Below, one piece after another: positions 48,501 to 59,659 of a stretch of DNA of 64,000 nucleotides. Location of the stretch: the NCBI GenBank assembly GCA_947561395.2, contig OX387186.1, positions 6,168,835 to 6,232,834 on the forward strand, written 5' to 3'. Position 1 is the first letter of the stretch. Each line of letters opens with the position of its first letter. Source of the DNA: Buxus sempervirens (taxonomy: Eukaryota; Streptophyta; Magnoliopsida; Buxales; Buxaceae). The notes below the pieces were generated by a model that was given only the letters and a program-made list of their open reading frames with translations, ran no database searches and was not told the DNA's origin. The position numbers were made by a program, and so were the translations under genes.

Positions 48501-51500
48501 CATTAGAATTCAAATGTTTTCAAAGAAATTATAATAAGAGCTATAAAAATGGTCCTCTTCGTGCAAAGAAAAATTCAAAATTCAAAATTCAAAAAAGATA
48601 TTGTAATTGAGTATTTTAAAATATTGTTGCCGTATATTTTTGCTAATTAAGTTTAGATATGAGAATTTATAAAGCCATTTTCTAAGTACAAGAGTAAGTG
48701 CCAATATTTGATTCTATGAATGAATAGTTGAACCATGGTTAGAGCTTCAGAATTTATCTGATTTTTTTTATTATGGTAATATTAATGAGAAAGTAGTAGT
48801 CAATTAATAGCTTTTAATGGTGTTTATGTTTGTAGAAAAATTAAGAAATAAGGTTACATAAAGATGGCAACCTCTTTATAATTCATTAATTCAAGCTCAT
48901 TTTGAGGTTCTTTAGTTAATACAAGTTAAAAAAAATAAAAACTGAATAAAATATTCATTAAAAAAGGTCACAAAAGAAAAACAAAAGAAGAAAACATATG
49001 TAATAAGACGGATTACATGGTTTAAGTGGCATACTTGTAATATGGGGGTGATGGGATTGCAAGAGGCTTGCTTCAAGAAACTGATATGGATTTTACATTG
49101 GATGATGGCATCTAGACCTTTTGATACTTTAGATCTTTTTGATACTTCCATCTACAATGGATGATGAACATATTTTGATTATTTTAAAATGAAAAAATTG
49201 TCGCCTAGGCGACCGCCTAATCGCCTAGGCGGTCGCCTAGACTACAGGTAGGTCTATCACCTGGCATCGCCTAGGCGTTTTCACAACTATGAAGGAGATT
49301 GAAGATCAAGGCTGCTTCTGTCACATTTATTTTTAAAATTGTGATTTTAAATCTTTTTAATTACATGATTATGATTGCAAGGGGTTTTAAAATGTAAATA
49401 AAAATATGAATTATGATAATATAAGATCTAAATGAAAATATAATTACCACCAAAAGAAAGATAAAAATATATCAAAACACAAAGGGGTTTACGACATTAG
49501 GTGAAAATTCTACATACAAGAAAATCAAAAGCGAGGACATATACACAAAGATAAATGCAGGATGCAAATAAATAAATAAAATATATATATATATAGTGTA
49601 CGACCATAAATTTTAGTAAAATATTCAAGAATGTAATTTTAAAAATTAGACGTGTAATTTTAGAAAATAAAAAAAGGTACATATATAAAAAAGTTGGTGT
49701 AAGACTATAACTTTTAAAAATATTTAAATATAAAACTGTAAATTTAAAATAAAAGAAGTTGGTGGAAAAACTTTTGGGGAGGCCAAAATATAGTGATACT
49801 CCTCTCAAGGCAAGTGAAGAAGCGCAAATGTTATAATTCCACCCCACCTTCACCACAGATATCTATGCTCAAAACTCATTTAGCAGTAAACTAAGTCATA
49901 AGTCATAACTGAAGCTATCACATCATTTTAATTTGCACAGGTTTTAATTAATCATCTATGCCTTGTTTCAAAATGATAAAAGGAATAGCATATCAAAATG
50001 CTCAGGAACCAATTTGTACATGCTTCTATATTGAAAGCATTGATGAACTAAAGAATTTAATGAATATCTTGTATCATATGGAATAGATTCAGGTCTTGTT
50101 TCAGACACAAATGTGTACATTTTCAGCAACTAAATGTAATAGTAGAGATGGGTAGGAATTTAAGATGAAAGAAATACCCTCATGATAAGCTTCCTTGCTG
50201 GCGATGACGTACGCAGATCATAAAGTGTTATACTGCGATCACTACAAAAAAGAATATTCATTAACAAAAGTACCTTACAAGCCACAATATAAAACCCATA
50301 TTGAATGCACCTTAACGGCATAGATAGGAAAAAATGCGATTTGTGAAAAATGACTTAAAAAATTAATTAATGAACAAGTACAACTTGAAAAGATCTTGCT
50401 AAGCTTTGAGAAGAGGTCGAGTGTAATGCCAAACATTATTGACTTATTTTGTCTTTGAGGTAATAGGAACCTGTAAAGTGAGAAAAAGTTGGGGATAACA
50501 GACCTTTCTTCTGCCAAGTGGCATTTGTATTTGGCTATTGCTAATATTTATGAAAAACAATACTGTTCTCATCCCCTGATCCAGCAAAAGAAATAAGCCT
50601 CTCAATTGGGTAAGAGGAAATCCATGAAGCCATACCATGACCAAATATACAAGAGATTGCCTCCTACTTATCACCTTACAAAAACGTATCTTAATCCTTT
50701 CACTACATAAAATCCATGGAATGCCGCTCCCCTCTAAACAAGTGTTGCAAAAATACCAGAGTTCTCTGGCCATCAAATAAGGAACCAGCAAATTATCTAT
50801 TGATTATCTCTATGACATGCGCATTATAAATACCTACAGAAGCAATGCTGTAGCTTCCTTCTTCTCGTTAATGTTATCACAATCCCCACATAAGCAACTG
50901 TAGATATTAACATGTATAAACCATCTTGTCAACCATTTTTTTTACGTCCCATCAATTAAGACAATTCCCAATTCTCCCTGTTGTGTGCATGTGTGTGTTG
51001 CACACGCGCCACACGTATACGTTTTCACTAAAGTTGAATTCGGTTTTCACCAAGATTCAAATGTATTCCTCCGTTGTTCAACTTCTGTATCTAGTCCCTC
51101 TGTAGTTTCCTCAGCTAATATCACATCATTTGCAAATAAAATATACTAAGAACCTCTTCTTGAACCAATGATATCTTAAGAAAATACTTCCACAACATTA
51201 AGTCTGAAGTTCAGCCTTTCCAACCATCATAACACGAATCAAACTACCATATCAAAAGCTCCTGTAAAGATTTTGTATTTTCATATGCTATAGAGTATCT
51301 CAATAAATTATGTCATACCTTACCTGATTTACTTACATCTAGACAATAATAGATGATATAATTCTATATCTTTTTTTATATAGGTAAATATGATTCATTA
51401 ATTGGCATAGAATATTAAGTACATAGTATACAAATTGTGTACCCAAGACACATCAAAATCATAAAACAGTAGTGAACTCTAGAAGATGTAGCGATGAAGA

Positions 51501-54500
51501 TGCTGCCATCTCCTAACATCCACCTAAATCAGAGAATCCGGTACATTCCAAGAAAATTTCTAGAGATACATTCACCATCATGGGACTCTCCACCAACCAT
51601 CTATACATTAGTTTCAATACTGCTCGAGCCAAATATGTGAATTCCCTTTCCGAATCCTTGAAAATTCTGAAATTCGTTTCACCCCAAATCACCCAAGAGA
51701 TAGCTGCCGGTGTTATGTTCCAGATCATATCCCTGATTGTTTTTTGGTCCTTCCATCCCAATGCTTCCATTACCAGTCTAAAATCACCTGGCTGTACCCA
51801 AGAGCTTCCTAACCTGCTGTGAATCAAGTTCTATATCTTTGTTAGGACCCTCGATGTCCGAGGTCTGAATCCATTCCTATGTTGATGAGTACTTTTTCTT
51901 CTCTTTGATATGTCTTTGAAAAAAAGAAAAAGAAAAAGGTGTTATTGAAACAAGTAATAGGAAACAACATCTGTAAAGGCTCCAGCTATATGAAGGAATA
52001 GGCAGGAGGCAGCTGCAAAAGACTCCGGTGCCAATACATCATAAGACCAAGTGGTAAATAAACTGAATCTGAGGAGGGACAAAAAAGGACCCTGAACTGA
52101 TGGATATAACAGAAATAAATTTATATGTCTAGAAGTTATGGATATATTTTGGACAACAATACATCATAAGACCAAGTGGTAAATAAACTGAATCTGAGGA
52201 GGGACAAAAAAGGACCCTGAACTGATGGATATAACAGAAATAAATTTATATGTCTAGAAGTTATGGATATATTTTGGACAACAAGATGATATAGGGATGA
52301 CATAGGTGGTGTCTCACATCGTCTTACAAAGACTCTGCATGCTTTCGATGCGTGTAATTTCAATGACATCACAATGATATTCATAAATACTCCACTCCAT
52401 ATTTGTGATTTGCATTTTTGAGTAATGATCTAATAATTGAAGATGGTATGCAAATTTTGCAACAAAAATACATAGGTGCTGGCACAACCTTTGTTCAACC
52501 CCAATCATGCTCCAATACTGATATAAAATAGAATTATAGTCAAATTAATTTAATTTTTCATTGAACAAGAATCTAGCCAGATAATAGATGCAACAAACTC
52601 TTTTATGAACACTAGGAACACGTCCTATTCTACAATGCTTCAGTTTGGCAAAAAAACATGTGTCAAGAAGCAATCAACTGGTTGAGGACAAAACAACATA
52701 GATAGAAATAGCAGTCTTACTACAACATACCTTGGCAGATTTCATAATTTCCAATCCAAAGATATTATTTCAATAGATGCACAAACTCAAAATGGTAGTT
52801 CTAATGTTCTGCAGCTATACATACCTAGCCGATGTTACCAAAACATTTGGTTCTCCAGGATTAAAACGGACAGATATGATGGTGTCTTTCCCCCATTCAA
52901 AACTGTTTACTGGCTCTGACCTGTTATATGAGGACCATCATGTCATAAAAATGGGTAATTATTATCAAATTAAGGAAGAGTTAAAACAGTCTTAAAGCAA
53001 AACCTATTGTGATCCCATATGTCTAGTTGAGCGCCAGCAGTAGCAAAAAGGTCACCATCGCATTGATGATCAACAGCCCTGGAAGTTAGATCAGTAGGCT
53101 TTAGAATCAAGCAAGGGAAAAATAAATTAAAGAATTAGACACATAATAGTGGCATCACGGAATCGCAATCCTTTCTTCTGAAACTTTCTGAGACATACCA
53201 GAATGCGTTCTTCCATACATAAACTGCCAATGGCTGTAAATATGAAATATAGATGTTGGTTAGAAAAAAATAATTCATAGAAATAACAAATTCTCATTGG
53301 ATAAAATTTGAAATTACTTTGAGAAAGTACCAACCTTCGCCAATTTATCGGATGAATCATCTGACTCCATAATACTTGCAACAGGAACATTCCAAAGCCT
53401 GACACTGAAACAAAAGGAGTCTTGTTTTGCTAAGTTCTACAGAACAACTTGTTTACAGACGAAGGAAAAAACTTAGATACATATCTAACAAGAGAAAATT
53501 TTAGCAAAGAAATTGCATGGATGTGACTTACGTGGAATCAGTTCCACAAGATACGAGAATTCGTCCATCCGTAGATGCTGTAAGGCCCCGTACAGCACCT
53601 TGGTGCCCAGGGAACTGGCAAACTGTTTGCCTGATTGCCAAAAATTTCAAACAAAAAGTTCCATCACCGCAAGGCTCACAAATCCTCATTTAAATCATTG
53701 ATCCAAAATTATAAATAATCCATATGCAAGGAAAAAATTGGATCCAGCAGCCATTCCCACTGTAATAATAAATTACAAAGAATAAATAAGCATAGATATA
53801 GAACTAATCTAGTTCAGTGCTGCATTAAACCACCTGGTAGCTATATCCCAAAGACGTATATCTGCAAGGAACAAAAAGAAGAGAAAAATTACAAAAGTTC
53901 AAAATTTGCACGTATAAATGAGTGAAGTAAATGATCATCTCAAATAAAAAGGTAAAAGAAAATAACAAATAAATAAGAACTCATTCAGATTCCACCCAGA
54001 ACTCATCCAACTTGAGTTTTAAAGATCCCTTTACTCAATATCATATGCCAAAAAGAGGAAGCATCTCACCTCCATCCATCGAGCCAGAAAATATTCCTTT
54101 CAAATGATTTGGGTTCTTCGCCATACACGAAATGGCATCAATGTGCCCATCCATTGCTCCAACAAAAGGTCTTGCAAATATCTAACGATCCAAAGAAATC
54201 GGGAATATTGAAAATTTTTAAACCCCAATGCACCGTAATAATCCCATAATAATCCCATAAAATAACATATAAAATAATCAAATTTTAACCTTGTCCAATT
54301 TAGCAGCATTAAGAGCACGAACGTATTCCACAGCCTTCTCTTGAGTTCGAAGATTAGGATCGAAGTTTCGAAAGACCCTCTATTCAATCAATGTCGTGAA
54401 AGCCGCCAACACGTATTAGAAGCAATTCAAGTAAAGTCCCAACGATTGTTCCATGAAAACCAGACAAATAATAAAATCCTCAAAAAAAAAAAAAAAGTGG

Positions 54501-54584
54501 AGGCTGTAAGACAACTACCTGAAGATCTTGACTTCGTTCGCGGGTAAACTCATCGGTAGAGCGTGATATGACTTTAACCTTCAT
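44098..54584 (-). CDS. DCAF13: DDB1- and CUL4-associated factor 13 / Sof1-type WD40 protein
   Basis: Seventeen exons on the minus strand: 54584-54519, 54379-54290, 54181-54070, 53861-53834, 53630-53532, 53404-53335, 53233-53199, 53078-53004, 52920-52825, 50241-50178, 46886-46833, 46197-46112, 46031-45971, 45863-45799, 45634-45529, 44938-44850 and 44260-44098, giving 452 aa, the family length. It opens MKVKVISRSTDEFTRERSQD. WD40 blades follow, for example GIFSGSMDGDIRLWDIATR, ILVSCGTDSTVRLWNVP, VLVTSASDRSITLYDLR, EFVTGSYDRTVRIF and YVISGSDDTNLRLW. The C-terminal Sof1 domain has HLPEVNRIVRHRHLPKPIYK and ends RRIIKEVE. Yeast Sof1 and animal DCAF13 act in the small-subunit processome for 18S rRNA maturation in the nucleolus; DCAF13 is also a CUL4-DDB1 substrate receptor. 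The YDLR motif (about residue 230) fits DDB1 binding. Introns hold hAT and LINE insertions. Confidence 0.97.
45465..45523 (-). repeat. (GA)29 microsatellite abutting a splice donor
   Basis: On the coding (minus) strand the intron reads GTAAGC and then an uninterrupted CT run, starting six bases into the intron after exon 15 of DCAF13. Confidence 0.95.
47776..49299. mobile_element. Non-autonomous hAT element in a DCAF13 intron
   Basis: Element 47784-49291 (1508 bp) flanked by AAGGAGAC (47776-47783) and AAGGAGAT (49292-49299), an 8-bp target duplication with one change. The ends are CATAGTTATTAAAGG and, inverted, CATAGTTGTGAAAACG. Subterminal regions carry multiple GCCTAGGCG palindromes, a style common in plant hAT elements. 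The interior has a repeated CTTCGTCGAGCTTCATCAAC motif (47950-48120), a CT-rich tract (48130-48350) and AT-rich filler, with no transposase. Confidence 0.85.
51362..51841 (-). mobile_element. 5'-truncated LINE in a DCAF13 intron
   Basis: The minus-strand frame (51827-51513) reads ISWVIWGETNFRIFKDSERE, the RNase H-less end of a plant LINE ORF2, followed by a 3'UTR and an A-tail (51371-51377 complement). TTCTATATCTTT at 51362-51373 and 51830-51841 is a 12-bp target duplication, partly overlapping the tail. It has the same sense as the host gene. It resembles the fragment at 20.5-20.85 kb. Confidence 0.85.
52032..52281. repeat. Perfect 125-bp tandem duplication
   Basis: 52032-52156 and 52157-52281 appear identical by eye. 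They lie in the DCAF13 intron between exons 9 and 10, just beyond the LINE. Confidence 0.95.
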
Positions 54585-55461
54585 TGCCTCTAACGAAGGC
54601 TATCGAAGAACAAGAGCCTCACAAAGTTTTAACAACTGGAGTTCGTGATAACCAAAGGAGACGAACGAACAGTCCTGAAAATCAATTAAATAGGAAAAGA
54701 AAAACTGAAAACATAAACAGCGAGAACCAGAGCCAAGAATTGCAGAGACACCGAACGAGCAGAGACTGTTAATCCAGTTCCAGACTCCGGAGACATACAA
54801 CCAGACCAGAACTAAACCTTCTAAAACCCTAAAAAAGAACTCGACCCAGACCAAATGATACGTGCCCTGAACTTGGGCTCCTTAATTGGTGCCACCGGTC
54901 TCTATCCTCTTTAAGCAAGAGTTGAACATTAGGCCGGCCGTCCTAATTATACTTACAAAACTGATTGTTAAGTTTTAAAAAAATTGAGACAGTTTTAACA
55001 ATTGTACTTTTTTATTATTGAATATTCTGAGTTGTGTGTAAGGGCTGTTTTGGAAAGCAAGGCATCTTGTTCGACACAATTCCCAAGGGGCCTATTTTTG
55101 TTATATATTATTTAGATTTATATATCCTAAATTTTAAAAAGTTTTTATAAAGTTAATAAAGTAACTAGGGCAAACCCGAACCACCCCATTACCAATACAA
55201 TAGGGGCAGGGTTTGCTATCACCTAAACCCTTGAGAGGTAGTTCGGGTTTGTCAAAATCCACCCCGTTGCCATTCTTAATGATGTTTAATGCGGACCCAT
55301 TAAAAGGGTTTGGGCATACGATCCATTGAGCTCGTGTATGGATTTTTTGTTGAATTGGGCACGCATGGGCTCACTTTAACGCTTGTGTGGGCTCACAGGA
55401 AACAAATTTTCGACCCCTCATGAGCCCGCCCTCATCTGTCCAACCATCTCTGATACCATTC
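54585..55461 (-). promoter_or_regulatory. DCAF13 upstream region
   Basis: 5'UTR and promoter side of DCAF13, then AT-rich sequence. From 55150 to 55440 there is GC-richer, repeat-like DNA (GGGTTTG, CCCGAACC, GGGCTCAC motifs), possibly transposon debris. No gene was seen. Confidence 0.35.
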
Positions 55462-55615
55462 TGTAACAACCTAACCAAGTGAGATATTGTCTACTTTGAA
55501 CTTAAGTCTGTACGGTTATGCCTCCAAAAAGCACCTCGTTAGGTTAAATGTTCTTCCTAACTCATATACTTTATTGGGATTTCATCCATTTCAGATATAG
55601 GATCGGAATGTTACA
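55462..55615 (+). mobile_element. Solo LTR-like fragment (TRIM or gypsy type)
   Basis: It begins TGTAACAACC and ends GGAATGTTACA, so it has TG...CA borders with short inverted ends. GTGAGATATTGTC, CGGTTATGCCTCC and GATATAGGATCGGAATGTTA recall the common plant LTR with the order GTGAGATATTGTC - ACGGTTTTAAA - ATGTGGGATC. No target duplication is clear. Confidence 0.45.
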
Positions 55616-56838
55616 ATTTTACACATCCATTGGAAAAGTGTAAAAGCATTCTAAAGAAAAATGAATTCAAGTAGTCATGTGATTTGAATTGAGGAGAGGG
55701 GCAATATTGTCCATTCAACAATTTGACAAAAAGGGTGCTCGTTCTCTTTTCTAGATACACACTATGTCCGTAGCAAAAGAAATAATAAGTGTAGGCAATT
55801 AATTGTGAGATATAAAAAAATGAGTTATATGTGTAAGGAGATAAAATAAATTAAAATTAAAAGTAAATGACATTTATACAATATGAGGTGGTTATGTGTG
55901 TGCAATGATTAATGGGAGATAAAAAATGAATGGAATAAAAAGTGGGATAATTTAGATAGCAAATCTCAATACAAAATCTTAAGGGTTCTCTTTATAATGT
56001 ACAAGGGGGCTGCACGCGCTACGTGCGTAGAAAACGTGGGCCCACTTTGATAAACAGCCCAAGGTAGTTACAATAGAGGGGAATTGTTTTGTTTGGGGAA
56101 GATAATGTTTGGAAAAAGAAAAAAGAGGCCAGAATCTGGAGGGAATATTCCCCCCTCTTATCTTTATTAATAGTATAGATATAGATAGTTCTAGATATAG
56201 GTTATTTTACTATTATAATACGATGTTACCGTCTGTTCTTTTGGTTCTTAGGACTAGTAGGTGGCACGTGCAATACTATGATGTTAAATTGAATAGGGGA
56301 TATAAATAATTGCTAGAACATGTAAGAGCTTAAGAACTGTTAAAGGATATTTTTGGAAAGTAAAAATTAAAAAAACAAGTCACTCCATAGAAAAAAAGAA
56401 TATTAATTTGGCATTATAAGATTGTTTTTTTTATATGTTTGTTTGCCAAGTTCTCCAAAGGATTGCTTTCCATTTTCCATTATATATGGTATAGATAGAT
56501 GTCATAGCTGAGATAAGCCCTCCTTCACCCCGCTCTTAACACCCTCAACCTCAAGGTAGGTTGTCTCCATGTGTTCATAGTTTTCTGGGTCCATGTGTAC
56601 GGCCCAAAAAAAGAAATGGAAAAAAAGGAAGAAGGAAAAAGATGCAATTTAACTTTTTGTGAAGGCATATTCAGCGTCTCTACATGCAGAGATCCGGTCA
56701 TTTTCTTTTCATTAATGTTGTTATCACTAAAAATATTATATTAGTTAGTGAGTCATTGGATAGTTTGGGCCTTGCTGATGCTTTAAATGCAGGCGGCCAG
56801 GCTTCAACACTGAGCAGAAGGTAGGAAGGAAGAAGAAA
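55616..56838 (+). promoter_or_regulatory. Intergenic and P450 upstream region
   Basis: AT-rich, with a short GATA/ATAG-rich stretch (56172-56205) and A-runs. The P450 5'UTR probably starts after 56700. No gene was recognised; the open frame at 56109-56309 has no conserved content. Confidence 0.35.
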
Positions 56839-59539
56839 ATGGGAGAATTACTGTCTGTTTTGCTTCTAATTTTGCTCCTTTTGATTCTCTCTTCGGTCTG
56901 TAAAATATTCTATTCTATCTGGTTGAAGCCCACGCGACTAGAGAGGTGTCTTAAGGGTCAAGGTATTAAGGGGCCTCCTTACAAGTTCATGTATGGGAAC
57001 ATTAAGGAGTATGCGAGCTTGATCAGGGAAGCAAAATCAAAACCGATGAGTCTATCTCATGATATTCTGCCACGTGTTGATCCTTTCCTTGACAAGGCAA
57101 TGATGAATTACGGTATATGTCATAGAAATGAAAATCCATGTTATAGAAAAATTCTGGTTCGATTTTCTGGACTTGGATTGATCCTTGAAACTATGCTGAT
57201 TGGTATTAAGTTTTTGATTGCTCTCATATTTTCCTGTAAGAGGTCTGTGAATCTTAGGTAATTGTAAAACTATACAAATCAATTAACGAAGTTTGATCAT
57301 ACCATTCATTCTATTCGAGTAAGATTAAAGCGTGTTGAATTTGTATCACATAGTGTTTTTGGATTTTGTCTGTTTTCAGATGGATAGTTTTTGCTTCTGT
57401 TTTTATTTTCAAATGATCTTGAATTAGTTTTCTTCCTGATTCCTGAAACAGGTTTATGAGCTTCTGCTTTATGGTTGAAAGAGGCCTTTTTTTTTTTTTT
57501 TCTTTTCTGTCTTTTGGTATTCTGATCCATTCTTGAATTGCTGTTATTCATGTGTATCATTCCCTCTGATAGGCTTAAAAAATTAATGTTGTAAATATGG
57601 TTCTGCATTATGAATATCAAGCGTATACAAAGCTCAAACCAGATGTTTAAGCACCTTCAATTATTCTAATTTGCAATATCTCCCAGATGTTGAAGCACCT
57701 TCAATTATTCTAATTTGCACTATCTCCCATCTGTCTTACAAGAAATAGATTGAATGTAGGAGATTTCTGATTTTGGTAGGCTGTGACTAAGATTCGGGAG
57801 TTATATAGGATAAGCTGTTTTACTTTTCCTGGGGAAGCTGAAAAGCAGCGTTTGATAACACAAAATCAGATTAATTCAAATTGAATCCTTTATTGCATGA
57901 TGTGTAGGTAAGTTGTCTGTTGAATGGATTGGAACAACCCCTAGAGTAAGCATCATGGATCCCGAGCTGATTAGGGAGATCTTGCTTAACAAGTCTGGTG
58001 ACTTCAAGCAGCCGAAAGCACGGCCGTTGTCAACATACTTTGTGAGGGGACTTATAGGATATGAAGGTGAAAAGTGGGCTAAACATAGAAGGATTATGAA
58101 CCCTGCATTCCATATGGAAAAACTGAAGGTACTCCAATTTTTACACTTACCACTGCTCTGTGTTCTAGTTTTGGATTCAAAATTGAAAAAGATGTAAAAT
58201 AATTAAAAGAACTTCCATAGATTTTTGATTTATCAGTTGGCTATTTATTTTTTATGTAGAGAATGTTACCGGCATTTTATGCTACCTGTATTGAAATGGT
58301 CAGTAGATGGGATAAACTAGTTGGATTGGAGGGGTCCTGTGAACTGGATGTGTGGCCTGAGCTACAAATCTTAACTGGAGATGTTATCTCTCGAACAGCA
58401 TTTGGTAGTAACTACAAAGAAGGTAGACAGATATTCAAACTCCAAATGGAACAGGCTGAGCTTTTTCTTAAAGCTGTTAGGAGCGTGTATCTTCCTGGTC
58501 AAAGGTACATTACTTGTTTTACTTGTTTCTTGAATTGTTCTAGGGGAGAAAGGGAACAAGATTATCCAGTATTTAAACCTTAAGCATGGTGACAACAGTG
58601 ACTAATCTCATTATCATTTCATCTCAATATTTAAATAGGTTTATTCCCACAAAGGACAATATTAGAAGGAAAACAATCAACAAAGAGGTGAAAGCTTTGC
58701 TCAGGGGCATAATTGAAAAAAGACAGAAGGTCATTGACATGGGACAAAGTGCTAATGATGATTTATTGGGCTTGTTAATGGAGTCCAATTTTGCTGAAAT
58801 TCATGGAAGTAAGGATTCTAAGAATGCTGGAATGACAATTGATGAAGTAATTGAAGAGTGTAAATTGTTCTATTTTGCTGGTCAGGAGACCACATCCGTT
58901 TTGCTGACATGGACAATGATAGTGATGAGTATGGATCCCAATTGGCAAGTTCAAGCAAGAGAAGAGGTTCTTCAAGTTTTTGGGAGAAAGAAACCGGACT
59001 TTGATGGTTTAAATCAGCTAAAGATTGTAAGAAGTTACTTTTTTATTTCCTGATATGTTATTTCCACTTTTGACAATATCATTTGTAAGTACTAATTGTA
59101 ATATATGTTGCAGGTGACCATGATTTTATATGAGGTTCTTAGGTTGTATCCACCTGCACTTTCTATTGTTCGAGATGTTGGAAGGAGTACCAGAGTGGGA
59201 GGGATCTCTCTCAGCCCTGGGGTTCAAATTGTGATGCCAATATTACCTGTTCATCGTGATCCTGAATACTGGGGGAAAGATGCAAATGATTTCAACCCGG
59301 CAAGATTCTCTGGTGGGGTTTCAAAGGCATCTAAAAATGGTGGGGCATTCTTTCCATTTGGTTGGGGTCAGAGAATATGCATTGGGCAAGGCTTCGCAAT
59401 GATAGAAGCCAAGATTGCATTGGCCCTTATTTTGCAACATTTCTCTTTTGAGCTCTCACCATCTTATGCTCATTCTCCCTGCAGTGTTATAACACTCCAT
59501 CCCCAACATGGCGCTCAAATCATATTGCATAAGATTTGA
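56839..59539 (+). CDS. Cytochrome P450, CYP72 clan (CYP72A-like)
   Basis: Five exons: 56839-57112, 57908-58128, 58260-58504, 58639-59026 and 59114-59539, all GT-AG, giving 517 aa. A Leu/Ile-rich N-terminal anchor (about 3-26) places it in the ER membrane. Key motifs: [15 protein letters not shown] in the C-helix region, AGQETT of the I helix (327-332), ExxR as E383-R386 in [15 protein letters not shown], and the haem loop [12 protein letters not shown] with ligand Cys465. These and the exon pattern fit CYP72A. Family members oxidise terpenoids, including secologanin synthesis, triterpenoid saponin oxidation and gibberellin inactivation. The substrate cannot be predicted here. It needs NADPH-P450 reductase. 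No defect was seen. Confidence 0.95.
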
Positions 59540-59659
59540 TTCCAACTTCATCATAAAATCTGCTGAATTGTTCTGTCAATATATATATATATATCATCAA
59601 TAATCTACCGGACATCACTAGCTTACTGATGCAAATCCGGAATCTGTTCCATAGCAGAT
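59540..59659 (+). other. P450 3'UTR
   Basis: A short AT-rich stretch with a TA run (59580-59595), between the stop and the retrotransposon. Confidence 0.4.

Noticed and set aside
33870..54584. CBP20 and DCAF13 as a functional RNA-processing cluster
   Set aside because: They are convergent, independently conserved housekeeping genes; plants do not generally group these and nothing shows co-regulation.
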